Below, one piece after another: positions 33,854 through 44,204 of a DNA stretch of 64,000 nucleotides; the stretch's first letter is position 1; every line of letters starts with the position of its first letter. This stretch comes from Proteles cristata cristata (Eukaryota > Chordata > Mammalia > Carnivora > Hyaenidae): NCBI GenBank assembly GCA_017311185.1, contig JAESUZ010005115.1:124001-188000 (forward strand). Reading direction: 5' to 3'. A program made the position numbers and the translations under genes. The notes beneath the pieces were generated by a model. That model did not search any database. It saw only the letters and a program-made list of their open reading frames with translations, and was not told the DNA's origin.

Positions 33854-34079
33854 GAATGGAACGGTAGAAAGTAGAATGAGTCAAGGCAAAAATAAAATGA
33901 ATAAAGACCCTGCATTTAGACCTATTTCCAGGCTTTTGAGCCTAGACAATGGAATATTTGTTTGCACAGTCTTGGCACCCGACAGCAAGTGGTTGGTGAC
34001 GGCAGGCAGGCAGACGTGCGTGAAAAGAACAGAAAGAAGTACATGCTATTATTTTTAAGCTACAAGGTGGGAGGAGCAA

Positions 34080-34240
34080 ACACTCTGTCAGGCACTTAAT
34101 ATATTTGTATCATTTGATTCTCGCAATATCCCTCTTTTGATAGCTGAAGAAACTAAGAAAACGAAGGTGAATAAACTGCCCATGTTTCGACAGGTGGTCT
34201 AACGCTACAGCCTATACGGTTTCCCCCACAGTGCACTGCT
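34080..34240 (-). repeat. MIR SINE, antisense
   Basis: 'gtcaggcacttaatatattt', 'gattctcgcaatatccctct' and 'gctgaagaaactaagaaaac' match the first half of antisense MIR. Confidence 0.75.
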
Positions 34241-34250
34241 TCTCATAAAA

Positions 34251-34283
34251 GAGAGGGAGAGAGAGGGAGAGAGAGAGAGAGAA
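34251..34283 (+). repeat. (GA)n-rich simple repeat
   Basis: A purine tract of GAGAGGGA and GA units. Confidence 0.9.
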
Positions 34284-34394
34284 AAGAAGCCAAGCCATGC
34301 CTGTCTTTTCTACCCCTAGCCCCCAGGATGATCCTATACCAGATTATATCAGTTTATATGCAATAAAAAGCCATAACAACAAAAGCCAATACCT

Positions 34395-34600
34395 CCTAAA
34401 TGTCTGTCATATACCAATTAGTAGGTTCTTTTAACACTTTGTCCTAAACTCTATACTCATCCCACGAAGTTGATATTATAAATATCATTACAAGGAAGAA
34501 AATGAAGTTCATCGAAATGTCCAAAATCTTGCCACGGCACAAAGCCCAAAATCCAACCACGTGCTTTATAAGGCACACTTTCAATTTCATCTTTGCATCT
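34395..34600 (-). repeat. MIR SINE, antisense
   Basis: 'gtctgtcatataccaattag', 'gttgatattataaatatcat' and 'gaagaaaatgaagttcatcg' followed by 'ttgccacggcacaaagccca' retain the antisense MIR order in diverged form. Confidence 0.65.
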
Positions 34601-35465
34601 TTTCCACAGATTCTAGCTGTAAGTAGCATATTAAGAGGAGTCTTACAAAAAAGAAAAAGAAAGAAAGAAACTAAAACAAAAAACACAAACCACCACCATG
34701 GAAGAAAGTGCTATGTTGAATATGAAGAACATAATAAGAATTTTCCATTCGGTGATTGAGATCGTTATCCCTCAGAGAGAAATACACACAGAAACAGGTC
34801 TAGCAGGTGAAGGGGGTGGGGCGACACCAGCCTCTCCTCACTTCCTCTGGGCTTTTGTCTTTCCCTAGAGTTCTTTTATTTTGATTCCTGTTGCCACCAC
34901 CAAGTTATGTCCCCATCTCTCAGGGCTGGGGAGGGGGAGGAGAAGAGAGAGGTGCTTTCCCTTTTTTTTTTTCTTCTCAGCTTAAGGTAAACATAATCTT
35001 TATTCTTGTTTTCCTTAGCACAACAGAGACAGGCTGACATATTCAACGTGAAATTTACCAAACACTGAGAAAAGCCTGAATGGAAATAAAGAAAACAACA
35101 GCACAAAATAGATGACTGATTCCAAGACTTCTAATTAGAGAAGGGGGCTACTGCACACCACATTCTATCACATTCCCCTAGCCAAAGATTATCTTAAACA
35201 ATTCGCCAGAATCTTGTACGGGGTACCTCCCTCTTGACTCCATGTGGGATTATCCTGGCGCCACGAAGAGAAAATCACCCAATCAAACTCCCAGAGTCAA
35301 CTCTCAGACTACCTTGGGTTCTTCCACTCAATTCTGCATTCCTTTCATAGAATTTAGCTCATAGATCACCTGCCAGAAGGTACTGACATCCAAGAGTCTT
35401 AGTGAGCACTTCAGCCCATCCCTGCTCAGGCTAACAATGCTGCCCACCTCCTCATCAGCACTCAC
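34601..35465. other. Unassigned non-coding stretch
   Basis: No gene or named repeat is recognised. Confidence 0.55.
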
Positions 35466-35721
35466 TTGACCCCTGCACACACCCTCCCATCCATCTGCCA
35501 TAGAGGCATTCCTTCGGAATTTGAATTTTAGAATTTATTATGACATTAAACACAGAGAGGCAACCTCTGAGAGAGCGGCCCCCAATCTCCTTTACAAGGC
35601 TCACCAAGACTGAGGACAGTGGCTCTTTGCAGCTCCTGAACCTCACAGAGAAACACTCCATCAAGGCATCAACTACCAAAACAAAGTTCACCTCAGGGCT
35701 GTGAGCATGTACCTGCAGCAC
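35466..35721 (-). other. Candidate internal exon of unknown gene (or pseudo-exon)
   Basis: On the minus strand a pyrimidine tract (tttgtttttttcag) ends with AG at 35723-35722. It is followed by 256 nt open in one frame only, then CAA|GTGAGT at 35468-35460, a strong donor match. The frame encodes 85 residues beginning VLQVHAHSPEVNFVLVVDAL, with an amphipathic, leucine/valine-rich first two thirds that would suit a helical repeat protein. I recognise no family. 256 nt is not a multiple of three, so a real exon would shift phase. The frame runs only 9 nt past the donor before a TGA. No neighbouring exon was found. It could be a chance open frame or a decayed retrocopy. Confidence 0.25.
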
Positions 35722-35799
35722 CTGAAAAAAACAAAGGTCCTATTTCTCATTTCACATCCCACATTGTACTTCTAAGACCAAGAACAACATACAAGATCA

Positions 35800-35975
35800 T
35801 TAAACCATACTTTTATCTGTCTGTTCCCTCCACCTGAAATACCACCTCCACTTCTTCCCTCACCCGATGGAACACACCATCCTCCTGAGCCTCATTCTCT
35901 GGGAAACCTTTGGTTATTCTCAGAGTTGGGTCTATACCCTTATCCCTTCATGTAAAAGGCTGGAAAGAAATTTTA
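35800..35975 (+). repeat. L2 LINE fragment
   Basis: 'ctgttccctccacctgaaat', 'accacctccacttcttccct' and 'ggaaacctttggttattctc' resemble the L2 block 'gttccctctgcctggaatgc... gaagccttccctga'. Confidence 0.55.
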
Positions 35976-36530
35976 TTACCTTTTTTTTTTTAAGTACATT
36001 GCTCAGATTAATTACCATTTTGAATGTTTTTTTAAAGAGTATACTATGATTTAGCAGCAAAATGAAAAGCTGTGAGCACAGAACGGCACAGACCCAGGGT
36101 AGCAGGGTGTGAATGTGATGTGAGAGGAACACATTTTTATCATTATAGGAGAAACTGCCAGCTCCTCAGAAGAAAATCCTGGAGACAATAAACTTTATTA
36201 TCTTAACAGCTTTTACAATCATTCTTTTTCAGAAGAAAATTGCCTTTGTCTAGGGCAAAAAAAAAAAATACCTTGATAAGTTCTTGGGTAGAAAATGTGC
36301 TTTTGAAGACAGCCACAGAGAAGTGGGCAAATATCTGCAGTGAAAATGAGAGCAATTTGGTTTTATTCCTCAGAAGAGGGAGAGTAGAAGGAAGACAACA
36401 GAGCTATGAGGTGGAGGAAAGAGACAGAGTCACTGAGATGAAGACCAGCTGAACAAAATGGAATGAGACCTGTGAAACCCTGTGTCGTGGGAACCTGAAT
36501 GGACTCTTCCCGTCTGAAGGTAATAAAGGG
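35976..36530. other. Unassigned non-coding stretch
   Basis: Nothing is recognised. Short T and A runs occur near 35979-35990 and 36258-36269. Confidence 0.55.
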
Positions 36531-36534
36531 CTCT

Positions 36535-36690
36535 AGATCCACTCAGGCTCTCCGAGTCTCAGTTCCTCCAGCGGAACAAAGAGAATAATAATGAAACCTA
36601 GCTCACGGGGTTGTTTTGGAAAGTGAGTAATAAAAAGTGGGTGTGAGAACATTTTGAAAACCGTAATGATGGTGTCTATTTCCTCTACAA
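36535..36690 (+). repeat. MIR SINE, 3' half
   Basis: 'cgagtctcagttcctccagc', 'gaataataatgaaacctagc' and 'tcacggggttgttttggaaa' match MIR 'cctcagtttcctcatctg... taatagtacctacctcatagggttgttgtgagg'. Confidence 0.8.
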
Positions 36691-36779
36691 GATGGTTTGA
36701 GGGACCCCCCAATGTTGAGAGTGAAGGATTGTGATGTTGATATTCAGTATCTTTTTGATTATGAATGGTCAGGCTAGCG

Positions 36780-36850
36780 TTTTTGTTTTGTAAATGTGGC
36801 CCCTGAGAACCAAAAGTGTGATGTAACATTCACAAAGTCTCACAGTAGAT
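36780..36850 (-). repeat. MIR fragment, antisense
   Basis: 'ttttgtaaatgtggcccctg' followed by 'aacattcacaaagtctcaca' resembles the antisense MIR core. Confidence 0.45.
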
Positions 36851-36859
36851 AGATGCCAT

Positions 36860-37680
36860 CCCTTTAATCTCTCTGCTTATTTATTCAAGCCTTTATTAGT
36901 CTCTGTAACATGTACTGTGCAATACATGGAGACCATAATTCGGTCTTTATTACTATTAGGCAGGTCAGGCTCCCTCCAGCCAGAAAGGAGAGAGGGTGGC
37001 GGATCTTATGAGAACTCCTGCCACAGACCTCGTGTGTTCCAATCCAGCAACCTTACCCAGGGGGGACGACGGGGAATGCGTTCACAAAGCAGATGTGCCA
37101 TCCTCCTGGGATGCAGCAGTATCCCCGATGTTTTGTTTTGTGTTTTATTTTCGTGGAAACTTCCTCCCTGCCATACTCAGTTCACAGACTACTCACTTCC
37201 TTCTTTGCTTTTTCTGTTCTTCCTTGTCTTTTGCCAAAAGCATCATCAGGCAAACCAGAACAGAAGGTGGCCGGAACCTGGCCTGTGTGTCCACCTCGCA
37301 AAGCTCCAAGCCAGAAGGAGGGTGCCCCTCACTGCGTTCCTGGCATTTGCTGTTCAGTCTGGAAAGGAAGCATGACCATCTGCCTTGGACTCTATCTAAT
37401 GGAGCCTGTGCTCACTGCTAAGTCCCATGGCCATGTGGATCATGGACCAGTTGGAACAGAAACAAGCGCTCCAATGCAGCATGAACAATGACAGCTCTAG
37501 GGTCAGAATAAAACCCATTAGGATGGGAGGGAAGAGAAGACGAGAGAAGTAGGTCGGTGCCTGCTCTTTAGGGCCCAAAACGGAATGGTGGGTGCTGAGA
37601 CCCTGGCTGGCCAAGCACTCGTTCAAGCTTCTCTCCAAGACACACAACTGAGATCAAGGAGAAGCAGAGAACCAGGTTCA
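36860..37680. other. Unassigned non-coding stretch
   Basis: Three overlapping plus-strand frames of 132-152 codons (36917-37491) have ordinary composition and no recognisable domain. The start may contain an antisense L2 scrap ('caagcctttattagtctctg'). Confidence 0.55.
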
Positions 37681-37684
37681 AGGA

Positions 37685-37800
37685 GGCTCATGGAAAACAT
37701 TGGCCTCCGCACCTGCAGTTTACAGACGGGGAAACTGAGGCACAGAAAGAGAATGTGACAGCAGCTGAGTAGCTGATTCTGACCAGAGTCAGAATCGGGC
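37685..37800 (-). repeat. MIR SINE, antisense
   Basis: 'gtttacagacggggaaactg' followed by 'aggcacagaaagagaatgtg' and 'ctgattctgaccagagtcag' is the antisense MIR core. Confidence 0.8.
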
Positions 37801-38530
37801 ATCCCATCTCCCTGGCCAATAGCTCCTCTCCTACACGGAGGTGACTCGCACCGATGGCTGAGGATAGCCAAGGGTGGTGAGGACAAACGTATGGTGGTTG
37901 TAACTGACTGTCTCCGTGATGCTCAGTGTAAGGAATCTGTCCCACAGCCCGAGAACCCCATCAGCAGGCCATCAACAGGCCTCCGGATAATACAGTTTAC
38001 ATCAAAAACAACTTTTATTTCCTGACTGTTTTCTCAGCTGTGCCTTAAAATAAAATGTATGTGTCTATAATCTCATCCAGCTCTGGGTTGCCTCTGCCAT
38101 CAGAGAAGCGGGCGGGAGTGCTGCCGGAGAGGCTGCAGAGAGTAGGGGACTCTAGGGGTACGCCAGAGGGCAGAAGCAGTGCAGACACCCCCCCACACAC
38201 ACCAGCTGAGCCGGGTGTGCCTCCTGTGTGCATCTTCCTGGCTCAGCCTCTTGGCATCACAAGAGTGGAAAGGGCCCAGCCACATGGACCTTCAGTGCCA
38301 CCCTGGACAGGTCTTCCCCATCACACTACGGGACACCCCATCCTTCTAGTTTTTCCACCATAAACTCCGAGAGCTACCCCCAGTTCTCTTTCCCGCATAC
38401 TTGGCATTCAGTCCATCGGTAAACGTTGTTGGCTCTAACCCCATAGTATAGCCGCCATTTGCTTCCCATCACTGCCGTCAATGATTGGCCACAAATGGAG
38501 TGGAATCAATGCCACAGTTTCCATCTTCTA
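37801..38530. other. Unassigned stretch with a CTCF-like site
   Basis: No gene or named repeat is recognised. It is locally GC-richer around 38090-38220 without reaching CpG-island character by eye. Confidence 0.5.
38159..38174 (+). promoter_or_regulatory. CTCF-like binding motif
   Basis: 'acgccagagggcag' agrees with the CTCF core (ccasyagrkggcrs) at about 12 of 14 positions by eye. It lies in non-repetitive DNA. Occupancy cannot be judged from sequence. Confidence 0.4.
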
Positions 38531-38895
38531 TTTTTGAAGGTAAGGAGTCTGTCAGACTGCATTCCTTCTGGAAGCTCCAGAGGAAGACCTTTTCCTTGAC
38601 CTTCCCAGCTTCCATAAGTGGGCTACGTTCCTTGGCTCGTGGCCCCTTACCCATCTGACGTCAAAGCTAGCAGCATCTTCTCGGTTTCTTCCATCACCAC
38701 ATATCTTCTAACACTATTGTATCCCTCATAAGGATGCCTGTGATCATGCTGGGCTCATGTGAATAACCCACAATAATCTCTCCATCTCAAGATCTTTAAA
38801 TTAACCACATCTGCAAAGTCCCAGCTACTGGAAGGTTCCAGGTCCTAGGACGTGGACATGTTTGGGGACATTTTTCAGCCTGGGCACATAGCCAA
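38531..38895. repeat. Old interspersed repeat, family not named
   Basis: 'ctgcattccttctggaagct', 'cagaggaagaccttttcctt', 'tcataaggatgcctgtgatc' and 'aaattaaccacatctgcaaa' follow a common mammalian repeat ('ttctggaggctccaggggaga... aaggacact... ccacctggataatc'). I cannot assign it to a family. Confidence 0.45.
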
Positions 38896-38899
38896 ATTC

Positions 38900-39655
38900 T
38901 GATTATTTTCCCAGGACCTCCACAGCCACTCCCCTAATCCCCGTCTCCATCATCATGCACGTGGGTTATTGAACAGCCTCCTGACCCGTGTCCCTGCTTC
39001 TGGCATCCTTCTACCAGCACCCCCTCCCCCCACACCTGGTCTTCCACACACAGCAGTCAGAGTGGCTTATTAGAAATAAGTCAGATCATGTCCATCGTCT
39101 GCTCAAAATGTCTTATGGCCTCTGAGACCCCCCCATGACCCAGCTCCAGCACCTCCAGCCCTTACCTCCTCCGGTTGCTCTTTCTCTCGCTCCGTCCCTA
39201 CCACTCTGGCTTCTACGTGGGTCCTCGGACATGCCTGGTGCCCTTGTGACCGAGAGTATCGGCACTTGCTGCTCCCCTTTCTTGGGACACCCTCCGCCAG
39301 GGGCTCACATGGCTCATGCCCTCATCTCCTTTCAGTCTTTGATTGAGTATCATGGTCTTAGCAAGACCTAGCTTGTCTGCCCACTGTAAAATGACACCAT
39401 CTCCATAACGCAGCTACCTCCCCACTCCTTTCATGGTTTGTTTTTCTTTCTAGTATTTACTTCCATCTGATATACTATGTGTTCAATACTATGATTATGC
39501 AAATGCTTAATCAGTCATTGTCTGCTTCACCTCTCTCCCCACCAGAGAAATGTACACTGTGTGAAGGCATGTACTTTTCCTTTATCTACTCACATCGCAC
39601 ACAGTAGGTGCTCCACAGCTACTTGATGAGTCAATGAATCAGTGAATGAAGTTAT
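38900..39655 (+). repeat. L2 LINE, long 3' portion
   Basis: 'attgaacagcctcctgaccc', 'acagcagtcagagtggctta', 'agtcagatcatgtccatcgt', 'gaccctggc'-type block, 'caccagagaaatgtacactg' and 'cacacagtaggtgctccaca' with a 'gaatcagtgaatgaa' tail give the L2 3' end in order. Confidence 0.9.
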
Positions 39656-39987
39656 TTCTCTAAGACTGCTTCTATAGCCATAAAATGGGGGTAACTATCT
39701 ACTTTTCAAGCTTTTCACAAGGTGTTCTGGACATCCTTCAGGCCTTCCTGTGCAGAATCCAAAACTTTTCCTATTTCTGAAGAATATCCCATGCTGTGAG
39801 CTATTGATAGGAGGCTGTACTTTCCTCTCGTGCAAGGAAACCGTTTCCTCACCTTCTCTGCTCTTACAGGCATAAAAAGAATGGACATGTGGTCGAGATT
39901 TAGCCAACAGTTTCCCCTGTTTTATTTTTCTCCCCTAGAGTAATCTAAGATATGTCTGTCACCACTTTTATAAGATAGCTGTGCAAA
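39656..39987. other. Unassigned non-coding stretch
   Basis: Nothing is recognised here. Confidence 0.55.
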
Positions 39988-39989
39988 TA

Positions 39990-40315
39990 CTGTTGACCCT
40001 TTTACAGGTTTGAACTACACAGGTCCACATAGAAGTGGGTTTTTTCAATAAGTGCAGCACAATACTGTAAATGTATTTTCTCTTTCTTATTGGTTTCTTA
40101 ATATTTTCTTCTCTGTAGTTTCCCTTCTTGTAAGAATACAGTATGTTATACATACATAAAATACATGTTAATCAACTGCTTCTGTTATCAGTAAGACTCC
40201 TGGTCAACAGTACGCTATTAGAAGTTTAGTATTCAGGGAGTCAAATATTATACATGGATTTTCAACTATACAGGAGTTAGCATCCTTAGCCCTCACATTG
40301 TTCAAGGGCCAACTA
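39990..40315. mobile_element. Tigger-type (TcMar) non-autonomous DNA transposon
   Basis: The 326-bp element starts 'ctgttgaccctt' and ends 'caagggccaacta', imperfect terminal inverted repeats. It is flanked by TA on both sides (39988-39989 and 40316-40317), the target preference of mariner/pogo elements. Interior strings 'ttttttcaataagtgcagca', 'taagaatacagtatgttata' and 'ggtcaacagtacgctattag' match a common mammalian Tigger-derived MITE. No transposase coding is present. Confidence 0.88.
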
Positions 40316-40317
40316 TA

Positions 40318-41399
40318 ACAGAGAACAGCAACCCTACTCCTTAGGTTTTCCCTTCAGCAAACAGAATGTTCCCAGTGGAGCGGACATGATCATTTTACCA
40401 TCACCCATCACTTTGGTAAAGGAGACTGTCCATGTATGGTCTTCACTGGATGGTGGGCTTTCCTCCAGCTTAGGAGTAGCTGCGTTCATGAGCTAAAACT
40501 TGATTCTAGCTGAAGCCAGTCGGAGCAGGAAGTGACCATGGCCCAAGGGTCGCCAAACTATAGGCCAATCGGCAACTATGGCATGACTTGAACGGAAAAT
40601 GTACCTAACCAGGGGCTAGAGTACTTAACCACAGCGATCAGAATATGCTTCTCCAGATTTTACAATACAGAGTACACAGTGCAGCCTGGCAGACGGAAGA
40701 GAAGAGATTCTAAGAGAAGCAGAAGCTGACAGAGGAGCGGAGTTGCACTGAAGGTGAAGGACAGAACAAGGCTCATGGTCTCTGGCTTCCACAGTCTCTA
40801 GAGAAGATCCAGGTAGACCAGTTGGATCCATCCCACCTTCCAATTCTAGGCGCTGTGAGGCTTGATGGTTAAGCCAGAGGTCTGTTTGCACATGAGTGTG
40901 TCCTTAAAGTAAACTCTCTATAACCTGATTTAACTCGAGTCTTCCTTTCTCACATCTAAGATTGCTTAACACCCTCTGTAACAAAGTACAAAGTAATATC
41001 CCATTCCAAAGTCCTCTGAAATGTCATGGGTTTAGCTCTATTTAGGGTCAAATTCACCTCTGCAGGACACATCTCAAAAGTGCTTAGATTTGAAGTGGAA
41101 GACACGAGCTCTTTTCCCAACTCAGATCCACTCTTCCTATATTAGTGAGTTCCTAATAACAGTGTGCCCTAAAACTGCAAAACCTATTTGCTTTGCTGAA
41201 TACCTGTGCTTATTCAAGCCCAAGGACAAGTAGTGCTAAGGGACTCACTTTGGAGATACGCTAGCCATTTTAATTGTTTGTGCAGATCTTTCCACCGATA
41301 TCTGTAGAAGAGAATGGGAGCCAACACTGGACTTACATTAATTGAAAATTACTTGGCAATTTCAATCAGAAGATTAGGGCTTTTTTGGCACCAGAGACA
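40318..41399. other. Unassigned non-coding stretch
   Basis: No gene or named repeat is recognised. Confidence 0.55.
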
Positions 41400-41565
41400 A
41401 AAACCAAAGAAATCCAATGCAGTGTCAGAGATGAGAGGCCCTGGGAGTCAGTTCCCTTGCCTCACAGATGGGAAAACTGAGGCCATGAGATGAATGGCTT
41501 GTCCAGGGTGACATATGCGGGAACTGGGAATGTCAGAACTACAGAACAGATATCATAATGTCCTG
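41400..41565 (-). repeat. MIR SINE, antisense
   Basis: 'cagatgggaaaactgaggcc' and 'cttgtccagggtgacatatg' followed by 'cgggaactgggaatgtcaga' form the antisense MIR core. Confidence 0.8.
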
Positions 41566-41779
41566 CCTGGACCCTCTCCATTAATATCCACTCATCCATT
41601 TCCTCAGGGAAATAAGGAGCTGACTGAACAATCCCAAGCAGTAACTACATGGGTAGCAATGCATTCTGTTTACCGCTTTGTTGAGTTTTATTCAAAATGA
41701 CTCCAAGAAAACATGTGACCACCTGGTAGTAGGGAAACTTCACTGAGGCCCCAAATGTCTTCAGATTCAGATGGGTCCT

Positions 41780-42500
41780 GATAAATGTATTAAAAATCTG
41801 TTGAAAAAATAGTTACTGATTATGTGCTCTCTAAGCCAGGTCCCACGCCAAGCGTGGAAGGTTTCTTCTTTTAAGGAGTTCAACCTTTAATGAAGGGAGA
41901 CAAGGTTAGAAACCAACAGTTACAACTGAATGACGTAAGTGAACAGTCTTACAAAGTCTACAAAATGTACCAACACACTCCTGCCTTGTTGCTCTTTATT
42001 AAAAGTCAGTTGGCTAAGCTACATTTCCATTTTCTCTAATAAAACACAGAGCAGCCTCAACCCATTCATTCTAAAGTCTGATATGCATTCAATTAATGGT
42101 TATTGAACTTGGCACTGGGAACATAAAAGGACACTGATCAGTGTGCCCTCAGGAAAACAACAATTAACCTAAGTAATGCAGGCAAGAATCGATGCTAAAG
42201 TAGTTGTCCAACCATGTGGAAATGCTGTGTACATAATCAAGTACCGAGAAAGTCTCTGAGTGAAAGTTAACATTTTTTTTTTTTTTTTTGTGAAGGCCTC
42301 TAAGAAAAGATGGGGGCCTGAGTTGGAAAGATGTGGCAGATGTCAGCTGCCAGATGGCAAGGAGGTGGCAGTTCTGGACACAGGCTTGAAACAGTGTGGG
42401 AAAGTGAGAGCACACTGACCCCATCAGACAGCGAGAGTGGGCAAGGCATGAGGGAAGGCAGGGGGCAAGAGAAGGAGTTAGAGGAAATGCTGCTGGGTGG
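41780..42500 (-). repeat. L2 LINE fragments, antisense, with T17 run
   Basis: 'aagccaggtcccacgccaag', 'ttaaggagttcaacctttaa', then again 'attgaacttggcactgggaa', and after the T-run 'gaaggcctctaagaaaagat' read as reverse-complement L2. The L2 terminus motif occurs twice (near 41830 and 42105), so there are two insertions or a duplication. A pure T17 run interrupts at 42273-42289. The 159-codon minus frame (42164-42643) uses this run as poly-Lys and is not a gene. Confidence 0.6.
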
Positions 42501-42706
42501 GTGGAATTTGTGTTTTGTATCAGAAAGCGTGGGTCTGAAAGGGCAGGGAGATAACCATGTTGATGGAACAGAGCAGACTGGACCATCCAGACACTCTTGG
42601 CCAGTTCATGGACAGAAATCTCCCACCCTGTGGCAAATTCCATCTAGAGGCCTCACATCTTCACAGAACAGGAAGACCTGCATACTTTGATCATTCAGAC
42701 ACTCCT

Positions 42707-42939
42707 TTTTTCTTTTTTTAAATGTTTTATTTATTTCTAGGAGGGAGGGAGAGAGAGAGAGAGAGACAGCATGAGCAGGAAAGGGTCAGAGAGAGAGAGA
42801 GTCACAGACTGAAACAGGCTCCAGGCTCTGAGGGGCAGTCAGCACAGAGCCCGAGGCAGAGCTCGAACCCACGAACTGCGAGATCATGACCTAAGCGAAA
42901 AGTCGGACGCCCAACCGACTAAGCCACCCAGGCGCCCCC
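42707..42939 (-). repeat. CAN-SINE, antisense, young group
   Basis: This is a full antisense element with 'ttatttatttctaggaggga' tail side, body 'gtcagagagagagagagtca' and head at 42938. The target-site duplication of 17 bp, 'atcattcagacactcct', is exact at 42690-42706 and 42940-42956 and is the longest in the window. Confidence 0.97.
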
Positions 42940-42956
42940 ATCATTCAGACACTCCT

Positions 42957-43339
42957 AAGAAGACTACTTAACGCTTTCCCAGAGTGCACTTCTTGGAATG
43001 AAAGCAACAGATTGCATGCTGTTGTGTTAGGAAGCGTTAAAAGGTTCCTTCTCAAAACTGCCTCATAGATGATCTGTGGGTTGGGGGTGGCATGTATACC
43101 GTAGACACCGAATGCGAATGAATATAGTAAGCAGCAGACAAGTGACGCTTACTAGGCAGCGCAGAGATGGCTGGCCTCAATCCACCTCCCTGTATTTGAC
43201 CTCTAGCAATATAAAGTTGGGGGCCAAGGACTGGGTGACACGGGGGTATACACTGTGTGTTTAGGAAAGTTAATTTATCCACAAAATGGGGTTACCATAA
43301 AATGGGGTCTCCAGAGCTATAAGGGGTAAAAAGGGGTAA
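42957..43339. other. Unassigned stretch with a short 10-bp tandem repeat
   Basis: Nothing is recognised. 'aaggggtaaa' occurs twice in tandem at 43321-43340, and 'aaaatgggg' occurs twice just upstream. Confidence 0.55.
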
Positions 43340-43795
43340 AAAGATGTTAATTTCAAAAGGTAACATCCTATATGATTCCAACATATGACATTTGGGAAAA
43401 GGCAAAACTATGGAGAAGTAAAAAATTCAGTTGTTGCTAGGGAGTGGAGGGAAGGGATTAAGAGATGTGGCACAGATGACTTTTAGGGCAGTGAATATAT
43501 TCTGTAGGGTACTCTAACGATGGATATCTGCCATTAAACACTTGCCCAAACCCATAGAATAGACAACATGAAGAGTCCGTCCTAACATAGACTGTGAACT
43601 GTGGGTGATAATGATGTGTCTGTGTAGCTGCATCAGTTGTAACAAATGGATTCCTCTGGTTGGGGGTGTGGATAATGGGGGAGGCTCCATTATGTGCATG
43701 GGTGGGATCATGGGATGCATGACCTCTGTACCTTCCTCTTAATGTTGCTGTGAGCAAACCTGTCCTAAAAAATGAAGCCTTGTCAAAAATAGAAA
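43340..43795 (+). repeat. Old L1M LINE 3' UTR
   Basis: 'gggtgataatgatgtgtctg', 'gcatcagttgtaacaaatgg', 'ggtgtggataatgggggagg' and 'acctctgtaccttcctctta' followed by 'gctgtgagcaaacctgtcct' match an old L1 3' UTR throughout. The 99-codon minus frame inside it is incidental. Confidence 0.85.
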
Positions 43796-44200
43796 AATAA
43801 ATAACATGGTTTTAATTAATTAATTAAAAGGAAATGGAAAGATCTAGAACTTAATTTGTCAACACCCATGTACATAGGAGGGACGGGATGTGGTTACCCC
43901 TAAAACTGGAGCAGGGATGGTCAAGTGAGGAAGGAATTCTCCACAGTGGTAGGTGTCCAACCAGATTCTGTCCTAAGCACCCACAAGAACATGAGGAGGG
44001 AGAATGGAAGGCATACACATCCTCAGGTACTAGAAGTCTATTTCTGCTTCCATGAGAATAGTTATGGCTCCACCTATTTCACATAATGAGTTTCCATAGA
44101 AGATTTCAAATAGTGAGAAGGTTCACAATGAATGAAAGCATATGTACAGACACCTGTCCATATAACTTTACTCTCAAAACCTGGTCCCATCAATTTTCTG
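43796..44200. other. Unassigned non-coding stretch
   Basis: (TTAA)n-like 'ttaattaattaattaa' at about 43812-43827 is the only simple sequence. Confidence 0.55.
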
Positions 44201-44204
44201 CTAA

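Noticed and set aside
36917..37491. Overlapping frames of 132-152 codons
   Set aside because: Three frames open at once in moderately GC-rich DNA, as expected by chance. No domain and no coding bias visible.
38090..38220. CpG island promoter
   Set aside because: Slightly GC-richer, but too short and too few CpGs by eye.
42164..42643. 159-codon minus-strand open frame
   Set aside because: Runs through a T17 tract read as poly-Lys and an antisense L2, with no recognisable protein.
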